From Ruaniaceae bacterium KH17 (GTDB lineage Bacteria > Actinomycetota > Actinomycetes > Actinomycetales > Actinomycetaceae), in NCBI GenBank assembly GCA_900199505.1, contig FZQV01000007.1, positions 1 to 64,000 on the forward strand: a DNA stretch of 64,000 nucleotides. Reading direction: 5' to 3'. The notes beneath the pieces are model-generated. The model was not told the DNA's origin, searched no databases, and was given only the letters and a program-made list of their open reading frames with translations. This document shows, in pieces, positions 34,185 through 41,550 of this stretch; positions within the stretch are counted from its first letter, which is position 1; every line of letters starts with the position of its first letter. The position numbers and the translations under genes were made by a program.

Positions 34185-35438
34185 TCAGTGAGCCGTGGCC
34201 CGGCCGATGCCCACGTCGCGGATAAGGTTCTCGGCGATGGGGCCGGATCTGCGTGCGTTGCGCTCGCGTTCCAGCTCCTTCTCGACGAGTTCCTTGTCGA
34301 GATCCAGGAAACTGAAGTGTTCGAGCGTTCCCGCCAGAACGTCGTCGATCATGCCGTGGAGCGAGGCCTTTGTGATGGGACGCCCACCAAGACCCGCAGC
34401 CACTTCCCAGTTCGGGATCAGGTTGGGCGAGAGCGCGGCGCGGCAGTGCGCGGCCACGATGCCGCCAAGTCCCACGGAGAAGGCTTTCTCGACGGCGATG
34501 AACCGCTTCGCGTTCGCCAATACCTCGCGCACGGCATCCAGCGGGAAGGGCCGGAATGAGGAAATGCCGAGGGCGCCGATCTTCTCGCCGCGTTCGCGCC
34601 GCTCGTCCACGGTGTCCTTGATCGTGCCGAGCACGGAACCGAGCGCCACGATGATGGTCTCGGCGTCGTCGCACTTGTAGGGGCGGACCAAGCCGCCGGA
34701 GTCGCGTCCGAAGTGCTCCGCGAAGGACGCCGCGACCTGCGGGATCAGCTCAAGGGCCTCCATCTGCTTGTGGTGGGCCAAGTACTTGACTTCGGTGAAT
34801 GCCTCAGGCCCCACCATTGCGCCGATCGAGACGGGATCATCCAGATCGAGCGACTGGCGTGGAATGTAGGGCGGTAGCCAGGACTGCACCTGCTCCTCGG
34901 TGGGAACGTCCACTTCCTCCATAGCGTGGGTGAGGATGAAGCCGTCCATGCAGACCATCACCGGAATCGAGAGTTCCTCGGCGATCCGGAAGGCCTGGAC
35001 GTGCAGATCGGCGGCTTCTTGATTCGTCTCGGCGAAAAGCTGCAGCCAACCGGAGTCACGCTGGGACATCGAGTCGGAGTGGTCGTTCCAGATGTTGATG
35101 GGGCCGCCGATGGCGCGGTTGGCAACGGTCATCACGATCGGCAGGCCGAGGCCCGCGGCGTTGTAGACGGCCTCAACCATGTAGAGCAGGCCTTGGGACG
35201 CCGTCGCGGTGTAGGTGCGAGCGCCGGTGGCGGAGGATCCGATCGCCACGGACATCGCGGCGAACTCGCTCTCCACGTTCACGTACTGTGCGTTGGGGAG
35301 CTCACCGCGCTTGACGATCGCCGAGAGCCCTTCGACGATGTGAGTTTGCGGAGAGATCGGGTAGGCGCAGATGACCTCGGGGTGGCAGGCGGCAACGGCG
35401 CGGGCGACGGCGATAGAGCCTTCGAGTTGTTCACGCAT
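34185..35438 (-). CDS. porA: 2-oxoacid:ferredoxin oxidoreductase, alpha subunit
   Basis: This 417-residue subunit provides the pyrimidine-binding and domain-II parts of the enzyme. Motifs: AYPISPQTHIVEGLS, YVNVESEFAAMSVAIG, GARTYTATASQGLLYMVE, GLPIVMTVANRAIGGPINIWNDHSD and MVCMDGFILTHAME. The ISPQTHI threonine and the RAIGGP.N segment match pyruvate:ferredoxin oxidoreductases. It overlaps porG by eight bases. Confidence 0.92.
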   Translation of the reverse strand: MREQLEGSIAVARAVAACHPEVICAYPISPQTHIVEGLSAIVKRGELPNAQYVNVESEFAAMSVAIGSSATGARTYTATASQGLLYMVEAVYNAAGLGLPIVMTVANRAIGGPINIWNDHSDSMSQRDSGWLQLFAETNQEAADLHVQAFRIAEELSIPVMVCMDGFILTHAMEEVDVPTEEQVQSWLPPYIPRQSLDLDDPVSIGAMVGPEAFTEVKYLAHHKQMEALELIPQVAASFAEHFGRDSGGLVRPYKCDDAETIIVALGSVLGTIKDTVDERRERGEKIGALGISSFRPFPLDAVREVLANAKRFIAVEKAFSVGLGGIVAAHCRAALSPNLIPNWEVAAGLGGRPITKASLHGMIDDVLAGTLEHFSFLDLDKELVEKELERERNARRSGPIAENLIRDVGIGRATAH

Positions 35439-36003
35439 TGGCGGGTTCCTTGGCGATCAGATCGTAGGCGGCTTGGGCAGCGGCCGCGTTGGCGGCGGCG
35501 AGTTTCTCGGGGAACTTGTGGCGCAATGCGTGGCCGATCGCGTCCACGCGGAAGCGCCCGGTGAGCGCTGAGAGTGCGCCGAGCAACACCACGTTGGGTA
35601 CGGGACGGCCGATATGCTCACGCGCGATGTCGGTGGCCGGGACCGTCACGATCCGGCTGGGATCGCGGCCCTCGAGCAAGTCATTCAGGCCAAGGTCCGC
35701 AATTGTCTTCGTGGAGTTGATGACGACGTAGCCCTCGGGTTTGAGGCCCGCAAAAACATCAGCCTGTTGTAGCAACGTGGCGTCCTGGACGATCAGGGCG
35801 TCCGGGGCGAGAATCGGCTCACGCGTGCGAATCTCGTTATCGGAGATTCGACAGTAGGAGACGACCGGGGCACCGGTGCGCTCCGAACCAAACGATGGGA
35901 ATGCTTGCACATGATGGCCGTCTTCGAACGCTGCGAGTGACAGCAACTCTGCTGCAGTTACGACACCCTGTCCGCCTCGGCCGTGAATCCGGACCTCGAA
36001 CAT
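35431..36003 (-). CDS. porG: 2-oxoacid:ferredoxin oxidoreductase, gamma subunit
   Basis: This 190-residue subunit carries the gamma-domain signature FEVRIHGRGGQGVVTAAELLS and ends with GLLGALSALTGRF-like VVLLGALSALTGRFRVDAIG. It is the first gene of the operon porG-porA-porB-flavoprotein, all on the minus strand with overlaps or gaps under 15 bases. The 450-base region upstream probably holds the promoter. Confidence 0.9.
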   Translation of the reverse strand: MFEVRIHGRGGQGVVTAAELLSLAAFEDGHHVQAFPSFGSERTGAPVVSYCRISDNEIRTREPILAPDALIVQDATLLQQADVFAGLKPEGYVVINSTKTIADLGLNDLLEGRDPSRIVTVPATDIAREHIGRPVPNVVLLGALSALTGRFRVDAIGHALRHKFPEKLAAANAAAAQAAYDLIAKEPANA

Positions 36004-36455
36004 AGGACCAAGGTAACCCGCGTCACATCGCGATTCCTGGGGTCAAAGTCCCACGTTCTTGACAGACTTGTGAATCCCGACTAAAGAACCCTTTACGTTG
36101 CGTAATTGCTATTTCGCCGATCCGTACATCACGCCCCCAGCCCGCGCCTCACCACTCCCCGGACCCCTCCCGGCCTTCTGCCACCCACGTGAGTGGCAGA
36201 TGAACGCGATCCGTGCCCGTCGTGAGCATTTGGCACTCACGTGAGTGCGAAATGCCCACGCGACTGTTTCTCGCCGGAAACATCGAGGAAACGGCCCACC
36301 CATTCAATGGGTCTCGTCCTCACAACGTAACGAATCGGACAAATTGCTGACTTGCTGGGCAGAAAGTCCCAGGCACCAGTAATATGTCACTGAAGCGCAG
36401 TGGCTCAGGTCACAGCGCGGAAGATCCAATGAGGCATCCCGGAAGGAAACTACAC
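36004..36455. other. Divergent regulatory region between the por and liv operons
   Basis: No gene is seen. The stretch holds an inverted relative of the 52-base repeat (36181-36260, with ACTCACGTGAGT at 36234-36245), and a perfect 15-base palindrome ACCCATTCAATGGGT at 36298-36312, a candidate operator. A TAATAT hexamer at 36380 could be a -10 box for livK, but no good -35 matches it. Confidence 0.5.
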
Positions 36456-37625
36456 ATGTTCTCACGTTCATCCAGTCACAAGCGCCGCGCACTGTCGCTG
36501 AGCGCGGTGGCCGCATCGGCGGCACTGATCCTCGCCGGTTGTGGCGGCGGACTCGGCGGCGAAGGCGGCGGCAACTCCGCCGATGGCCCCGTCAAGTTCG
36601 GCATGCTCGCCCCATTCTCGGGTTCGGAGGCCGCGTTCGGTGACTACATGAAGTTCGGCGCCCAGCTCGCGATCAACGAGATCAATGCCGACGGCGGCAT
36701 CAACGGCCGGGACATTGAACTCGTCACCGAGGACGACGGTTGCGACGCCACGCAGGCAACCGCGGCAGCGCAGAAGCTCGTGAGCGCAGGCGTCCACGGC
36801 TCCGTTGGCGGGTACTGCTCCGGTGCCACACAGCCCACGCTCCCGATCTTCAAGGACGCGGGTATCGCCATGGTGATCCCTGCGGCGAACTCCACGCAGC
36901 TCGTGGGCAAGGGCGCGTTCATGATCAACGGCACCGGCACGCAGCAGGCCGGGGCAGCGGTTGCCTACGCCGCGAAGATTGGCGCACAGGCCATCGTTCT
37001 GATCGATGACAACACCGACTATTCGGTGGACCTCGCGAACCAGGTCGAGGAGCAGAAGGGTGACCTCAACATCGTCGGCCGCGAGTCCGTCAACCCGCAG
37101 GAGAAGGACTTCTCGGCGAACATCACCAGCGCGCTCAACAAGAACCCGGACTTCATCATCTGGACCGGCTACTACCAGGCTGGCGGCCTCCTGATCAATC
37201 AGTTCCGCCAGGCAGGGTACGACGGCGAGATCCTCGTCGGCGACGGCTCGGTAGATGCGCAGCTCGCAGCCATCGCGGGCGATTCTGCGATCCAGAATGT
37301 TGTTGGCACATTCACGCGCACCCCGGACATGCTCGAGGGTGGCGAGCAGTGGGTTGCCGACTACAAGGAGCTCGCTGGTTCGGACCCCGGCCCCTACTCG
37401 ATGCAGACATACGAGGCGGTCCAGGTCCTCGCGCACGCGATGACCGAGGCTGGCGGCACCGAGTATGACGCCGTCATCGAGGCACTGAAAGAGATCGATG
37501 GCTTCCCGCTCCTCTCCGGTGACCTGACCTTCGCCGAGGACGGTTCACGTGAGGGCGGCGGCTTCGTGATCGTCGCGCCCACCGGCGAGGGCGGCACGTT
37601 CGTGCTGCACGACGACCTCAGCTAA
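36456..37625 (+). CDS. livK: Branched-chain amino acid ABC transporter, solute-binding lipoprotein
   Basis: This 389-residue lipoprotein has a basic signal peptide and the lipobox LILAGC (modified cysteine at 29). The mature part is a type I periplasmic-binding-protein fold: VKFGMLAPFSGSEAAFG, GGINGRDIELVTEDDGCD, SVGGYCSGATQP, YSMQTYEAVQVLAHAM. It is the first gene of livK-H-M-G-F. The ATG at 36456 follows the ribosome site GGAAGG. The ligand may be leucine, isoleucine, valine or a related compound. Confidence 0.92.
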   Translation: MFSRSSSHKRRALSLSAVAASAALILAGCGGGLGGEGGGNSADGPVKFGMLAPFSGSEAAFGDYMKFGAQLAINEINADGGINGRDIELVTEDDGCDATQATAAAQKLVSAGVHGSVGGYCSGATQPTLPIFKDAGIAMVIPAANSTQLVGKGAFMINGTGTQQAGAAVAYAAKIGAQAIVLIDDNTDYSVDLANQVEEQKGDLNIVGRESVNPQEKDFSANITSALNKNPDFIIWTGYYQAGGLLINQFRQAGYDGEILVGDGSVDAQLAAIAGDSAIQNVVGTFTRTPDMLEGGEQWVADYKELAGSDPGPYSMQTYEAVQVLAHAMTEAGGTEYDAVIEALKEIDGFPLLSGDLTFAEDGSREGGGFVIVAPTGEGGTFVLHDDLS

Positions 37626-37630
37626 TCGCA

Positions 37631-37660
37631 ATGGGGCCGCCCGTCAACGGGTGGCCCCAT
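37631..37660 (+). promoter_or_regulatory. Stem-loop between livK and livH
   Basis: ATGGGGCCGCCCGT pairs with ACGGGTGGCCCCAT around a 2-base centre. No T run follows, so it is more likely to protect the livK message or to attenuate the downstream genes than to stop transcription fully. This would give more binding protein than permease. Confidence 0.65.
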
Positions 37661-37682
37661 TCATTCCAAGGGAGGTATCCAC

Positions 37683-38576
37683 GTGGCACAACTGATCTGG
37701 AACGGACTATTCGTCGGCTCGTTCTATGCGCTCGTCGCTCTCGGCTACAGCATGGTCTACGGCATCATCAAGCTGCTGAACTTCGCGCACGGTGACATCT
37801 ACATGCTCGGCTCGTTCATCGCCTTCGTGATCCTCGGTGCCTTCACCGGCCTGCTCGGAGTCGGCTCGATCCCCGTCTTGCTCCTGGTCCTCCTGATCAC
37901 CATGCTCCTGACGGGAGGGATCGGCGTCGCGATCGAACGAGTCGCGTACCGGCCCCTTCGAACGGCGCCTCGACTTGCGGCCCTCATCACCGCCGTCGGC
38001 GTCTCCTTCACCCTGGAGTACACGATCCGCCAGATCTTCGGCGCGAGCCCCAAAGTGTTCCCGGTGCGCCTCCAAGGCAACCCCATGGAGATTCTCGGCG
38101 CTCGCATCTCGATGCCCCAGATCATCCTGATGCTCGTCGCTGCCGTGCTGATGTTCGTGCTACAGCGCTACATCATGCACTCGCGTGAAGGCCGCGCGAT
38201 GCGCGCCATCGCGCTCGACCAGCGCGCGTCGCTCCTGATGGGCGTGAACGTCAACCGGGTGATCTCCCGCACCTTCTTCATTGGCTCGGCCCTCGCTGGT
38301 GCGGCGGGTGTGATGGCCGCGGCCTACTACGGCACGATCGACTTCCTGATGGGGTTCGTGATCGGCTTGAAAGCCTTCACGGCGGCCGTGATCGGCGGCA
38401 TCGGGAATCTCTACGGCGCCATGCTTGGCGGCCTGGTGCTGGGACTCCTTGAGTCCTTCGGCACCTCGTGGTTTGGCGGCCAATGGCGTGATGTGTTCGC
38501 GTTCGGCTTCCTGATCCTGTTCCTCGTCTTTAAGCCCACCGGCATCCTCGGTGAGCGCGTGGTGGAGAGGGTGTAG
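37683..38576 (+). CDS. livH: Branched-chain amino acid ABC transporter permease
   Basis: This 297-residue permease has eight or so helices. It opens with QLIWNGLFVGSFYALVALGYSMVYGIIKLLNFAHGDIYMLG, here quoted only in part as family landmark LLNFAHGDIYMLG, and has the EAA-like loop REGRAMRAIALDQRASLLMGVN that contacts the ATPases. A GGAGG ribosome site precedes the GTG at 37683. It is followed three bases later by livM. Confidence 0.92.
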   Translation: MAQLIWNGLFVGSFYALVALGYSMVYGIIKLLNFAHGDIYMLGSFIAFVILGAFTGLLGVGSIPVLLLVLLITMLLTGGIGVAIERVAYRPLRTAPRLAALITAVGVSFTLEYTIRQIFGASPKVFPVRLQGNPMEILGARISMPQIILMLVAAVLMFVLQRYIMHSREGRAMRAIALDQRASLLMGVNVNRVISRTFFIGSALAGAAGVMAAAYYGTIDFLMGFVIGLKAFTAAVIGGIGNLYGAMLGGLVLGLLESFGTSWFGGQWRDVFAFGFLILFLVFKPTGILGERVVERV

Positions 38577-38579
38577 CTC

Positions 38580-39710
38580 ATGTCCATCGAGTCTCGTCTC
38601 AAGGCGCCGGAACCGTACTTCGATCGGCCCAAGCCCGTCACCGGAATCCTCGCGCCGCAGACCTTCATGCGCACCCTCGCGCTTGTGCTCTTCGTGGTGG
38701 CACTGTCGATCCCCTTCATCACGGTGAACCCGTACGTCATCTCTATCTTGACTTCAGCGCTCATCTACATCGTGCTCGCGATGGGCCTGAACGTCGTCGT
38801 CGGATATGCCGGCCTGCTGGACCTCGGGTATGTGGCCTTCATGGCGGTGGGCGCCTACATGAGCGGCATCCTCGCCACCAAGTTCCAGATGTCGATGATC
38901 CAGACCATGCCGTTCGTGATCCTCGCGTGCGTTGTGGCCGGAATCATCATCGGTGGGCCCACGCTGAGGCTGCGCAGCGATTACCTCGCAATCGTGACGC
39001 TCGGATTTGGTGAGATCATCCGGATCACGGCCAACAACATCTCGATCACCGGCGGGCCTTCGGGCATCCACGGCATCCCCGCCTGGTCTTTCTTCGGCTG
39101 GTCGATGGCGAACGGCCTCACGATCGGCAACATCCACTTCCCGCAGAAGATCCTCTTCTACTACTTCGTGCTAATCATCTGTGTGGGTGCGGGAACCGTG
39201 TGCGTCACGCGGCTCGGCAAGGGCAAGCTCGGCCGCGCGTGGAAGTCCGTGCGCGATGACGAGGACGTCTCCGAGGCGATGGGCATCAACGGCTACAAGA
39301 CCAAGCTGCTGGCGTACATCATCGGCGCGGTGTGGGGCGGCTTCGCCGGCATCCTGATGGGTGCGCACCTCACGGCGATCTCGCCGAACAGCTTCGAGTT
39401 CCTCTATTCGGCGTTGGTCCTCATGGCCGTGGTCCTCGGCGGCATGGGCTCCACCCCGGGTGTGATCATCGGTGCATTGTTCGTCTCGCTGGCCCCCGAG
39501 CTTCTGCGTGAGTTCTCCGAATGGCGCTTCCTGATGTTCGGCGTGCTGCTGGTGGTGGCGATGATCTTCCGCCCGAGCGGGATCTGGCCCGCAAACGCCG
39601 TCTTGCCGTTCCTGAAGAAACGAGAGGTTCCGCAAGGTGCGGTGGTGGCCGCACCGGCCGATCCATCACTCCTGGAGAGTGAAGAACTCAGTGAGGAGGA
39701 GGGACGATGA
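38580..39710 (+). CDS. livM: Branched-chain amino acid ABC transporter permease
   Basis: This 376-residue permease has about ten helices after a 35-residue cytoplasmic N-terminus. Landmarks are NVVVGYAGLLDLGYVAFMAVG, LRLRSDYLAIVTLGFGEIIRI, GKLGRAWKSVRDDEDVSEAMGIN (the ATPase-coupling loop) and GGMGSTPGVIIGA. The stop codon overlaps the livG start by four bases (ATGA). Confidence 0.92.
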   Translation: MSIESRLKAPEPYFDRPKPVTGILAPQTFMRTLALVLFVVALSIPFITVNPYVISILTSALIYIVLAMGLNVVVGYAGLLDLGYVAFMAVGAYMSGILATKFQMSMIQTMPFVILACVVAGIIIGGPTLRLRSDYLAIVTLGFGEIIRITANNISITGGPSGIHGIPAWSFFGWSMANGLTIGNIHFPQKILFYYFVLIICVGAGTVCVTRLGKGKLGRAWKSVRDDEDVSEAMGINGYKTKLLAYIIGAVWGGFAGILMGAHLTAISPNSFEFLYSALVLMAVVLGGMGSTPGVIIGALFVSLAPELLREFSEWRFLMFGVLLVVAMIFRPSGIWPANAVLPFLKKREVPQGAVVAAPADPSLLESEELSEEEGR

Positions 39711-40522
39711 GCGAGGCCCTCACCAACGCCAGCGAGTTCGAGACCGCCACACGCGGCCGGACCCTCCTCGAAGTGAACGACCTGCGGCTTGTCTTCGGCG
39801 GCATCAAGGCCGTGGACGGGCTCTCGTTCTCAGTTCATGAGGGCGAAATCGTCTCGGTGATCGGGCCGAACGGCGCCGGCAAGACGAGCGCATTCAACTG
39901 CATCTCCGGCTTCTACCGGCCCACCTCCGGAACGATCACGTTCGACGGCGAGCCCATCACCAGGAAGAAGCCCTCATACATCACGCAGAAGGGCATGGCG
40001 CGCACGTTCCAGAACGTCCGGTTGTTCCGCGAGATGAACGTGCTGGACAACGTGAAGACCGCGATGCACTCACATCTGAAGCAGAACGTTATTGACGCGA
40101 TGCTGCACACGCCGCGCTACCTGAAGAGCGAGAAGCAGTGCACGATCGATGCGCAGGGCTGGCTCGATTTTGTTGGGTTCAGGTCCGACGACGAACTGGT
40201 CGTCACGCAGTTGCCTTACGGTGAGCAGCGCCGCGTCGAGATAGCGCGCGCCTTGGCTTCGCAGCCGAAGCTCCTGCTCCTCGACGAGCCGGGCGCGGGT
40301 CTGAACCACAACGAGAAGATCGAGCTGATGAACCTGATTCGCAAGATTAGGGACCTCGGCGTCGGCATCGTGCTGATTGAGCACGACATGGGACTGGTCA
40401 TGCAGATCTCCGAGCGCATCGTGGTGATGAACTACGGCAAGGAGATCGCGGACGGTACCCCAGCGCAGATCAAGGCCGATCCCGCCGTGATCGCGGCATA
40501 TCTCGGGGAGGGCGACGAATGA
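39707..40522 (+). CDS. livG: Branched-chain amino acid ABC transporter ATP-binding protein
   Basis: This 271-residue ATPase has Walker A GPNGAGKTS, the Q-loop region KGMARTFQNVRLF, a signature-like LPYGEQRRVEIARALA (the usual LSGGQ reads LPYGEQ, as in many LivG proteins), Walker B LLLLDEPGAGLN and the H-loop LIEHDMGLVM. Its C-terminal LivG extension ends in AYLGEGDE. It overlaps livF by four bases. Confidence 0.93.
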   Translation: MSEALTNASEFETATRGRTLLEVNDLRLVFGGIKAVDGLSFSVHEGEIVSVIGPNGAGKTSAFNCISGFYRPTSGTITFDGEPITRKKPSYITQKGMARTFQNVRLFREMNVLDNVKTAMHSHLKQNVIDAMLHTPRYLKSEKQCTIDAQGWLDFVGFRSDDELVVTQLPYGEQRRVEIARALASQPKLLLLDEPGAGLNHNEKIELMNLIRKIRDLGVGIVLIEHDMGLVMQISERIVVMNYGKEIADGTPAQIKADPAVIAAYLGEGDE

Positions 40523-41229
40523 GCACGCTACGGCTTGAGAACATCGAGCTCTACTACAACCGGGTCCACGCGCTGCGCGATCTCTCGATCGAGGTGAACG
40601 AGGGCGAGATCGTCTCGCTGCTCGGGAACAACGGTGCCGGGAAGACCTCCACCCTCTCGATGCTCTCCGGACTCGTGCGGCCGAAGAGCGGCACGGCGAT
40701 GTGGGGCGATCTGGATCTCACGAAGCTGAACCCGTGGGACCTGGTGGACGCGGGACTGATCCATGTGCCGGAGGGCCGCCGGATTCTCTCGACGATGACC
40801 GTGCACGAGAACCTGCTGCTTGGCGGGTACCTCGTGAAGGATCAGAACCTGATCGACGAGCGGGTGGCATACGCGTACGAACTGATGCCGCGGCTCCTGG
40901 AGCGCAAGACCCAACAAGGCGGCACTCTCTCGGGTGGTGAGCAGCAGATGCTCGCGATCGGGCGCGCGCTGGTCTCGGGGCCGAAGCTGCTGCTTCTTGA
41001 TGAGCCATCGATGGGCCTGGCGCCGCTGATCGTGCGGCAGGTGATGGACATCGTGCGCACGGTGGCCGAGCAGGGCACCACGGTGCTGCTGGTGGAGCAG
41101 AACGCGAAGGCCGCGTTGAAGATCGCGGACCGCGCGTACGTGCTCGAGTCCGGGCACGTGACTCTCTCGGGCCCGGCCGCCGAGCTCGCCGATGACCCGA
41201 AGGTGATCGCCGCCTACCTCGGCACGTAG
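40519..41229 (+). CDS. livF: Branched-chain amino acid ABC transporter ATP-binding protein
   Basis: This 236-residue ATPase is the partner of LivG. Walker A is GNNGAGKTS, the signature LSGGEQQMLAIGRAL, Walker B LLLLDEPSMGLAP and the switch histidine is replaced by glutamine in LLVEQNAKAAL, which is normal for LivF. It is the last gene of the operon and is followed 20 bases later by a perfect 15-base-arm hairpin. Confidence 0.93.
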   Translation: MSTLRLENIELYYNRVHALRDLSIEVNEGEIVSLLGNNGAGKTSTLSMLSGLVRPKSGTAMWGDLDLTKLNPWDLVDAGLIHVPEGRRILSTMTVHENLLLGGYLVKDQNLIDERVAYAYELMPRLLERKTQQGGTLSGGEQQMLAIGRALVSGPKLLLLDEPSMGLAPLIVRQVMDIVRTVAEQGTTVLLVEQNAKAALKIADRAYVLESGHVTLSGPAAELADDPKVIAAYLGT

Positions 41230-41248
41230 CGCGCCACTAACACCTATG

Positions 41249-41294
41249 GGAGCAGGATTCGACCCACGACGCGTCAACCGTCGAATCCTGCTCC
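41249..41294 (+). terminator. Hairpin after livF (GACGCGTC hairpin family)
   Basis: GGAGCAGGATTCGAC (41249-41263) pairs perfectly with GTCGAATCCTGCTCC (41280-41294); the loop contains GACGCGTC. ATTTGT follows. A decayed copy with the same ends and core lies at 50681-50726 upstream of pdxT. It probably ends the liv transcript. Confidence 0.6.
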
Positions 41295-41506
41295 ATTTGT
41301 GCTTCCTACGACGGCCCCGCGCCCTTCGCCTCGGCGCGCCGTGTGAGAGACCTCCACCCAGATCGCCACCACCATCCCCCCGCCAGAGCAGCACGCACAT
41401 GGCTGAAGGACACCGGAGTCACGAATTGGGACCTTCGCCCCCTTCACGACCGGGGTGAACGCCGTCGGGAACGGGGTCCGCACCAGCCGTCCGGAATTGC
41501 TCGGTC

Positions 41507-41540
41507 CAATCCCCTCCCGCAATCCGAGCGGAAGGGATTG
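41507..41540 (+). promoter_or_regulatory. Stem-loop just before the EF-G-like gene
   Basis: CAATCCC (41507-41513) pairs with GGGATTG (41534-41540), and CCGC with GCGG inside. It ends 10 bases before the ATG, next to the ribosome site AGAGAG, so it might affect translation. The remaining 41295-41506 shows no gene. Confidence 0.4.
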
Positions 41541-41550
41541 AATAGAGAGC

